From positions 62,001-126,000 of the forward strand of contig WEDG01000729.1 in the NCBI GenBank assembly GCA_017591395.1: DNA of 64,000 bases, given 5' to 3'. The translations under genes were made by a program, and so were the position numbers. Below are positions 57,901 through 64,000 of this stretch, one piece after another (positions within the stretch are counted from its first letter, which is position 1; each line of letters begins with the position of its first letter). This stretch comes from Schistocephalus solidus. Lineage: Eukaryota; Platyhelminthes; Cestoda; Diphyllobothriidea; Diphyllobothriidae. The notes below the pieces were generated by a model, which had not been told where the DNA came from, made no database searches, and was given only the letters and a program-made list of their open reading frames with translations.

Positions 57901-60260
57901 GAAGAGGCCCTGCTTAAAATCACCGAAGAGGGGAGCAATTTCGTTTTGTGAAAATCAGGTCTAAAATATGCTTTTCTCTCGTTGAAGAACGGACAAGCTG
58001 GGCCCAATTAGAAAAATTAATCGTATCGAGGAAAGGCTGAAATCTGGGTGGAACAAAAATTGAAATCCAGTCAATTTCCGGAAAATTAAAGTCCCCAGCG
58101 ATTATTTTAATGTTAAAATTGGACTTCGAAATCAATTTAAAAATTTCACAAAGTTTTGCATCATCGGATGATGAATTAGGCGGGTTGTAAATACATCCGA
58201 GAATCACCTTTTGCCTGAACGACAGGATAATGGATGCGAAGCAGTAATTACCAGAGAATGACGTAACATCTAGATCAAACAAAAGTTATTAAATGAAGCT
58301 TTAATATAGAGAAGACAACCACCACCACGCTTACTAATGCGGTCTTGACGGTAAAGATCGTACTGGTCTATGACAAGCAAAGAGTCGGAAATTAAGGGAT
58401 GGGTCCAAGATTCAGTTACACATAAAACATCGGGCATTAGCTCGAAAGCAATGACTCTCAGTTGCGCCATCTTATTTAAAACAGATCTAGCATTAAGTAA
58501 TATGACATCTAGCGTAGTTCGAGTATCCAAACTAAAGGGTTATCGTTACTTATAAAAAAGGAAGACTTGGTGGTGGGGAAGTAAACTGTAGAGAGGTAGG
58601 TGCTGGCGGAAAGTAAAGTAAGATTGAAAAAGTTCAGAGGGTTTTTACTCGAAAACTTTTTTCTCTTCCTGGATCCAGTTTCTCCTAGCATTAAGTAATA
58701 TGACATCTACGGTAGTTCAAGTATCCAAACAAGGGTTATCGTTACTTATAAAAAAGGAAGACTTGGTGGTGGGGAAGTGAACTGTAGAGAGGAAGGTGCG
58801 GACGGAAATTAAAAATTGCTGCTGTCTACAATTAGCTGAGCTGTTACTGCTAACTAAATTAGGATTATTGTAGAGAAAGAGATTTGGGTGGTATCCATTG
58901 CGAGGAAGGTTATTTTCTGCGTTAGCGAAAATAGGAGGCCTATAAATAGTATTTTGAGGAATATTGGAATAATATGGGGGGGAGAATAAGATTTGAAAAC
59001 GGAACAAATTGTTTTGGAAATCTGGTACCGTAAGGGGTAGGGTTAAATAATGGGGTGGCCTGAGAAATTGATTGGTTGGGATAATTGCTAAGGAAATTTT
59101 GGGTATGTATGGTAGCTGCTGGAGGGTTAGGAGGTTTCCCAACTTTAATAACATTTGTCTTTTTGGAACTTAAGTTTGGAGCATCCATTGACTTGCCCAG
59201 GTTTTTGATAAGTTTATTAGATTGGACAGCTGAGTCCGGAGTGGATAGCGTGGAATTGGAACGAGGTGGACTTTACCCAGTATTGTTGACTAAGTCAACA
59301 GTAGGAATACAAGGAAAACTACGTTGAAACGGAGAAGCAGTCGGTTTTGGCACTTTAGACGGAGTTACTGACATTAAACGTGGGCTTACGACATGGCTGA
59401 TAGCTACTGCGTTGGAAATTCCTATTCGCGAGGAAGAAGGCGTTAGTGGATTCGTTGAAAGGAGAGCAGGAGTTGAAGTTAAGGTTTTTGAACCGGGCAC
59501 TATAGGAGATTGCTGTATCGTCTCGTTATGGTTTGCATAGCCATGAACAGACTTATGGATAATGGATTGAGAGGCCGAAGACCTATGCAAAAGGGGAGAC
59601 ACATTCCTTCGCTCCATCGGTGTAAGATCCCGACAAAGGAAACATTTTTGCATCTTCTAGATAACGAGAAATGCGACCTCGTTGTGCAAAAAAATGAAGT
59701 CCACCTCGATTGGTGAAAAAGGGTGACTAATATATGTGGATTTTTTTGCTACGTGAGGAGAGGCGTTTGGCTTCCGCTATTTTTGTAGTTGAAACCGCAC
59801 GAGTACAGGAAGTTTACGGCAACGTCAATGGGTCGTCTGTCCCGTGAAACATTTTTTAAAAGAAAATTATAATTTCGTTTCTGTCGGTCTGATGTTTCAG
59901 TGGCAACCAAATGGACGAGAGAATCCAGACGCTGACATTCCTGAGAGGGAAGAGCAGAGATGTCACCGTCGAATAAATTTCCCAGTATAGAGAGAACTGA
60001 TCCAAACTTTAACATAAAATCATTACAGTTTTGTAAAGCAGTGAGATCAAGCTGCTTAGCTTTAACGATATGTTGCATATGCATATCATTGCTGTGACTA
60101 TTTGATGCAACCAAGCAACGCTTCGGTGCAATGGCTGATAGCTTGCGACGAGCCGAGATTTTTGTTCTCATTTTTGCTAGGAGGCTTTTAATTTGGTCAA
60201 ACTTAGGAAAAAAAGCAGTCGAATAATATTCTGCGACAAATATTTTTTCCAAAATTTTAA
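54930..60260 (-). mobile_element. CR1-like family E, near full-length but decayed
   Basis: On the minus strand: ORF1 (60,252-59,749, then 59,653-59,273) with FLCRDLTPMERR. The endonuclease (58,530-57,920) follows with LNARSVLNKMAQLR, CVTESWTHPLISD, GGGCLLYIK and IIAGDFNFPEIDW. The RT N-terminus (57,612-56,938) has FPESWKTSIILPVFKSGSRS. A YADDLKCIYSLS catalytic box lies near 56,530-56,575, and the RT thumb at 56,499-55,963 has FVLPFLEYCCPLFGLMN. The 3' end is (AATA)n at about 54,940-54,965. Frameshifts and stops separate the parts. A duplication of about 120 bp lies at 58.5-58.8 kb. Family D is a close relative. Confidence 0.9.
59749..60252 (-). pseudogene. ORF1 N-terminal part of family E
   Basis: This open frame of 167 codons is basic and helical (IKSLLAKMRTKISARRKLSA) and ends soon after FLYSCGFNYKNSG. 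Related wording is found at the 5' edge of family D (tactcatgcggctttaactt near 54,755), so the two elements share this ORF1. Function is not recognised beyond likely RNA binding, which is typical of ORF1 products. Confidence 0.6.
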
Positions 60261-61190
60261 CTAAGGACCTTTATGCGTGCTTGAGAGACTTCTTAGTATA
60301 ACAGATCCACCTGACTAATAACGAGGCTATATCGGTTGAAAGCGTTGACTATAAAGGTTTACGCCTGTAGAAGTGGACGAGTACCACAGGTATAAGCAGT
60401 TGATAGAGTGTTAAAATTGCAAAGTTTTTAAAAAAATAAGTTAGGAATTAAAGCTTTGGATAAGGAAATTCTGAAAAAATTAGAGCCTTCACTTACTTTT
60501 CAAAAACGAGGTGCGCACCTTGACCTTGACCTTGATCGCCATCATCGAAAGCGCACGCAAATAACAGTCGGATTTGTAGCTTAACTCATAGGTCCTTAGA
60601 CGGCAGCTCATCGGGAGGACTCAGAATTGAAGTAGCTTTCGCTCACAGGCGTGAAGAAGGATGGGCCGCACTCAAAATACGCATTCGTAAATTTTGATTC
60701 CCGATGTTGGCGGTATCAGAGCCTTTTCGGCCCAAATTCTTCATTAAAGAATTGACTTGAAAAATGATCTATCTTATTCAAAAATAGATGTGTGGTATCA
60801 TTTAACACATAGCGTTTTATTTTTATTTTAAATTCTAGAAGGATTCGAATATTTCATATAGAACTTGGCCGGGCATTCCATAGTGTCGCCTATCTTATGA
60901 AATAGAAGTTGGATCATTGGGCATTTTTGAATTTAGGGATTTTTCTAATATTCTCATTATTTCTAGTGTCTAGGGGGCATTTTGATGTTTTAGTATATTC
61001 ATTCTGAGAATATCTTGGTCGTGTGTGATTTTGAATATAAAAGTGAGACTATTTTGGAGTTTTCTGATTAAGATGGGTTGAAGACCATATCTATTGTATA
61101 GTTCTATGCATGAGCCTTGGATGCCATCACATTTTTTAATAGGGCAGTTGCGGTGTAAAGCGTCGTTGATAACACCTCTGAGAGGGGTCG
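60261..61190. other. No gene recognised
   Basis: This is a spacer between the family E and F elements. A short run cttgaccttgaccttgat lies at about 60,522-60,539. The rest is AT-rich non-coding sequence, possibly the eroded RT part of the next element. Confidence 0.35.
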
Positions 61191-62330
61191 AATCTACATC
61201 CGGATTTTCAGTCAGAATGTTTTGTCAATTTAGTGCCGATAAGTAATCCCTCATCGCAGAGAAATTTGCGCGCCAGTAATTTAACCGAACACCAGGAGAC
61301 TCCGTTTGCCTGGTGTACAAACAGTATTCCTACAGCAGCATGACATGGTCACTTTTCCCAAGGGGCGCGAGTGACCTTAATTCATCCACATCAATTGGGT
61401 CATTTGAATGAACGAGATCTAGGCAATTTGCCATTTGAGCCTCGTTAACTCTCGTTGAAAACCTAACCTTCTGGACGAGAAAGAGATTCACCATGAGCTT
61501 TAATATTTTGAAGCTAAAAGAATACCGCGAACCTTTAACAGATAACTTTTTCCAGTCAATCAATGGGGCATTAAAATCTCCAGCGACAACTGTGTCTTGA
61601 GTGTGAGCTGCATCGTTAATTGTTTCGAACATTATCTCATCAATTTCTGGAGTTTGATTTGGCAGTCTGCATACAGTCACGAAATTCAGATTTTGTTCTC
61701 CATGCCTCTTTAGTTTTATCCAAATTGCTTTGCAGTCGTAAGGTAGCAGTTCTGCGTTCAGATGATATGATTGCTCTGTTTACGTAGATTGCTATCTTTC
61801 ACCTTTTTTATGCAGTCTGTCTCGATGGAAGAGTTGATATCCATCGATGGAAATTTCGCTATCCAATATTTTGCCTGAAAACAAGTTCCTGTAATTGAAA
61901 TCATATTCGGATGCACATCGGATATCCATACTTTCAGTTCATCTGGTTTCTGGAACAAACTCTGTGTGTTTGTTTAAAGAAAACGGAGATTTGTCTGGAC
62001 AGATTTTCGAATAATATTTGGATCGGGGTTGTTAGAATGGTCGTGTGTCTTATGCCATAAACTGTCTGAGTAGGTGGCTACTGCTTTTTGATCGAACTGG
62101 AGGTCGATGTGTTTACGGAAATTTGTTGCACTGAGTTGTTTTTTTTATTGTGATCTGACTGCCCTCCATACGCAGTGTCCTGGGCTTTGTCCAGAGAAAT
62201 GACCTCTGGGCGTGTATAATTTCTCCATTCCAGATTTTGAGATTTCTTTCGCCCAGTCTAGATCGCTTGAGGAGTTCTACTTTGAGCCCTCTCCATTGCT
62301 CCCTCCGCAGGTGAAAAAGTCGGCTGAAAA
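61191..62330 (-). mobile_element. CR1-like family F endonuclease fragment
   Basis: On the minus strand, 61,680-61,330 encodes TVCRLPNQTPEIDEIMFETI, then VVAGDFNAPLIDWKKL and, at the end, LGKSDHVMLL. These are the GDFN and SDH catalytic blocks of an APE endonuclease. The 5' part, at 61,958-61,758, has SISSIET-like NSSIETDCIKK. An RT part was not found. Confidence 0.75.
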
Positions 62331-62366
62331 AAGCCGTTGTATGAGAGCTTCGAAGCGTAGGTTTAA

Positions 62367-64000
62367 GTCACTTTAAGTCACTTTATTGAGGGAATTAGGC
62401 TTTCACCCTTGAGCTCCCTATTCACCTTCAAACAATGAAAAAAGAATAAACGTTTACAGCAATAACTCTGACAAATTAAAACGTAATGTCATCGATATGT
62501 GTGGGCCAGGTATAAGCTGCCACTACTGACACAAGCTTCATTATATGTACAATGGTTTCTCAGCAAATGAGTATCCAGTTTGCATTTAAATGTGTCAACA
62601 GTTTCTGAAAGGACCACGTCATCAGGGAGTCCGTTCCATGCACCAACGACCCTCTGCAAAAAGGCGTTCTGGTGGACGTCCGTGTGGACTAATTTCCTCT
62701 GCAGTTTAAAGGGATGACCCCGCAGATGTTCCGTCTCAGCCAATTCGAAGAAGTCAGCAAATTCTAGGGCACACTCGTGACCTCTGATAATCCGGTAGGT
62801 TTGGATGAGGTCACCGCGTAGTTGCCTGTAATTAAGAGGAAACAAATCAAGTTCAACTAGTCTGGTTTCGTAAGGCATATGACTTAGATTAATGACCAGC
62901 TTCGTAGCCCTCACCTGTACTCGTTCGAGCTGTAGATAATCCTTCTTAAACCACGGACGCCAGGCCTGGACGGCATATTCCAAGTGAGATCGAACAAATG
63001 CTCCGTAGGTTTTTTGGAATAGTTCCTTATCAATCTGCACAAATCCACGTCTGAGCGCAAATAAAACTTGTGTTGCATGTTTATCTGCCTTTAAACACTG
63101 TGAAGATGGTTTAAGTGAGGAGTTTATTAGAACATTGCGGTCCTTCTGTTCCTCAACAATCGAAATGGGCTGCCCATTGAGAAGGTATTGGAAGGAATCA
63201 TCCTTCTTACTGGTCTTTCTGGTATTGAGTCTTAGGACCAGACACTTCCCAACTTTAAAATTTAAGAGCCAACGAGTAGACCAGTTGCTAAGATGGTTGA
63301 GACTCTCGTGAAGTTCGGGCCTATCAGAATCAGATCTGATTACCCTCCACAATTAAACATCGTCTGCAGACATGACGGCACTTCAACCCAGGTCTTCAAC
63401 GCAGTCGTTGATATAGACTAAGAAGAGTACTGGTCCTAAGACGGAGCCTTGGAGGACATCACTTAGAACCGAAGTAGTGTTGACTTCGAGGTATCGATGC
63501 ACACAGTTTGAAATCTTGCTGTAAGACAATCTGAAATCCATGTCAGCAGCATTACTCTTATTCTAATGTCAGATAATTTATAGATGAGACGTTTGTGTGG
63601 GACACTTCCAAACGCCTTCTTGTTATCAGTGTAGAGGACGTCGAAGGATGAATTGAATATATGCGTTAGTGGTTTGAAGAGTTCTTTCAAGAACTTTGCC
63701 GGTAAATCGTTCGGACCAGATGACTTGGCTTCTTTGAGACTTTTGCATTTCTCGTTCCACGAGAGGTTCCGGAAAGAGTATATATTCAAGCACTGGACTG
63801 GCGTTTATGATACTGATGCTCTCGTGGTCAAGCAGAAGTTCCGTTTCTCTAGTGAATACCGAGGCAACGAACCGACTCAAGTGCTCGGCTTTCTCACAAC
63901 TTTCAACAACTGCAAAACCATTCTCATCCATAAGTACTGCGTCTGGGTCCTGCTCAGCAAAAGCTGGGCTTCTAAATCATTCTGCAGGACAAGCTTCAGT
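62367..64000 (-). mobile_element. CR1/Jockey-like family A2, runs off the window
   Basis: The 3' end is an aagtcactttaagtcacttt repeat at 62,367-62,386, followed by attgagggaattaggc, the same 3' wording as family A. The RT thumb (63,352-62,489) has LSNWSTRWLLNFKVGKCLVL, FGAFVRSHL-like YGAFVRSHLEYAVQAWRPW and LRGHPFKLQRKLVHTDVHQN. The palm pieces lie at 63,789-63,463 and 63,931-63,626 (EAKSSGPNDLPAKFLKELFK). The catalytic box reads SADDV followed by a TAA where Lys is expected. It lacks the frameshift shared by the two family A copies. Confidence 0.87.

Noticed and set aside
60522..60539. Tandem TGACCT half-sites resembling nuclear-receptor direct repeats
   Set aside because: It is a three-unit run in a region with no gene nearby; chance or slippage is enough.
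1..64000. CRISPR arrays, bacterial operons, ribosome-binding sites, rRNA genes
   Set aside because: The sequence is eukaryotic nuclear DNA with spliced exons and retroelements; no regularly spaced repeats or rRNA signatures were seen.

Overview
This is a window of eukaryotic nuclear DNA, most likely from a flatworm and probably a tapeworm of the Schistocephalus/Spirometra/Dibothriocephalus type. Genes are split into small exons by introns of about 80 bp to 6 kb. Half of the window is retrotransposon debris of kinds common in flatworms: Penelope-like, CR1/Jockey-like, Ty3/gypsy, and a non-LTR element whose reverse transcriptase runs into a C2H2 zinc-finger array. The genus-level guess rests on remembered similarity of that last element and is inference.

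Positions 1-29,000 hold one large minus-strand gene, read from about 28.6 kb down to at least 4.86 kb. I assembled it from exons with good splice sites and matching phases. It encodes a UBR1/UBR2-type E3 ubiquitin ligase (N-recognin). The parts, in order, are a UBR box split over three exons (28.2-26.1 kb), a ClpS-like N-domain (25.3-24.9 kb), a long helical middle (20.7-10.2 kb), a basic coiled-coil segment (5.9-5.8 kb) and a RING-region segment (5.0-4.9 kb). The N-terminal start, the RING-H2 cysteine cluster and the C-terminal cap were not found. Several UBR-box pocket residues that bind basic N-termini are replaced, and the first RING CxxC is absent from an in-phase junction, so this may be a UBR protein with altered or lost N-degron activity. 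The introns contain a roughly 390-bp GGA tract (8.8-9.2 kb), a telomere-like degenerate patch (14.2 kb) and small trinucleotide repeats. Penelope-like fragments lie at 1-770 (minus) and 3.48-4.54 kb (plus).

Positions 29,000-37,500 hold diverged copies of a repeat unit of about 1 kb. One copy is split by a 5.37-kb non-LTR retrotransposon (29,797-35,169, minus) flanked by the 7-bp target-site duplication CATCCTA. That element has an APE-type endonuclease, a reverse transcriptase and a C-terminal C2H2 array in one decayed frame. A foldback palindrome (37.48-37.96 kb) and a Ty3/gypsy pol relic (38.8-39.8 kb) follow.

Positions 40,680-64,000 are a graveyard of CR1/Jockey-like non-LTR retrotransposons from at least five families, mostly on the minus strand, several with ORF1, endonuclease and RT recognisable. 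None is intact. I see no host gene here.
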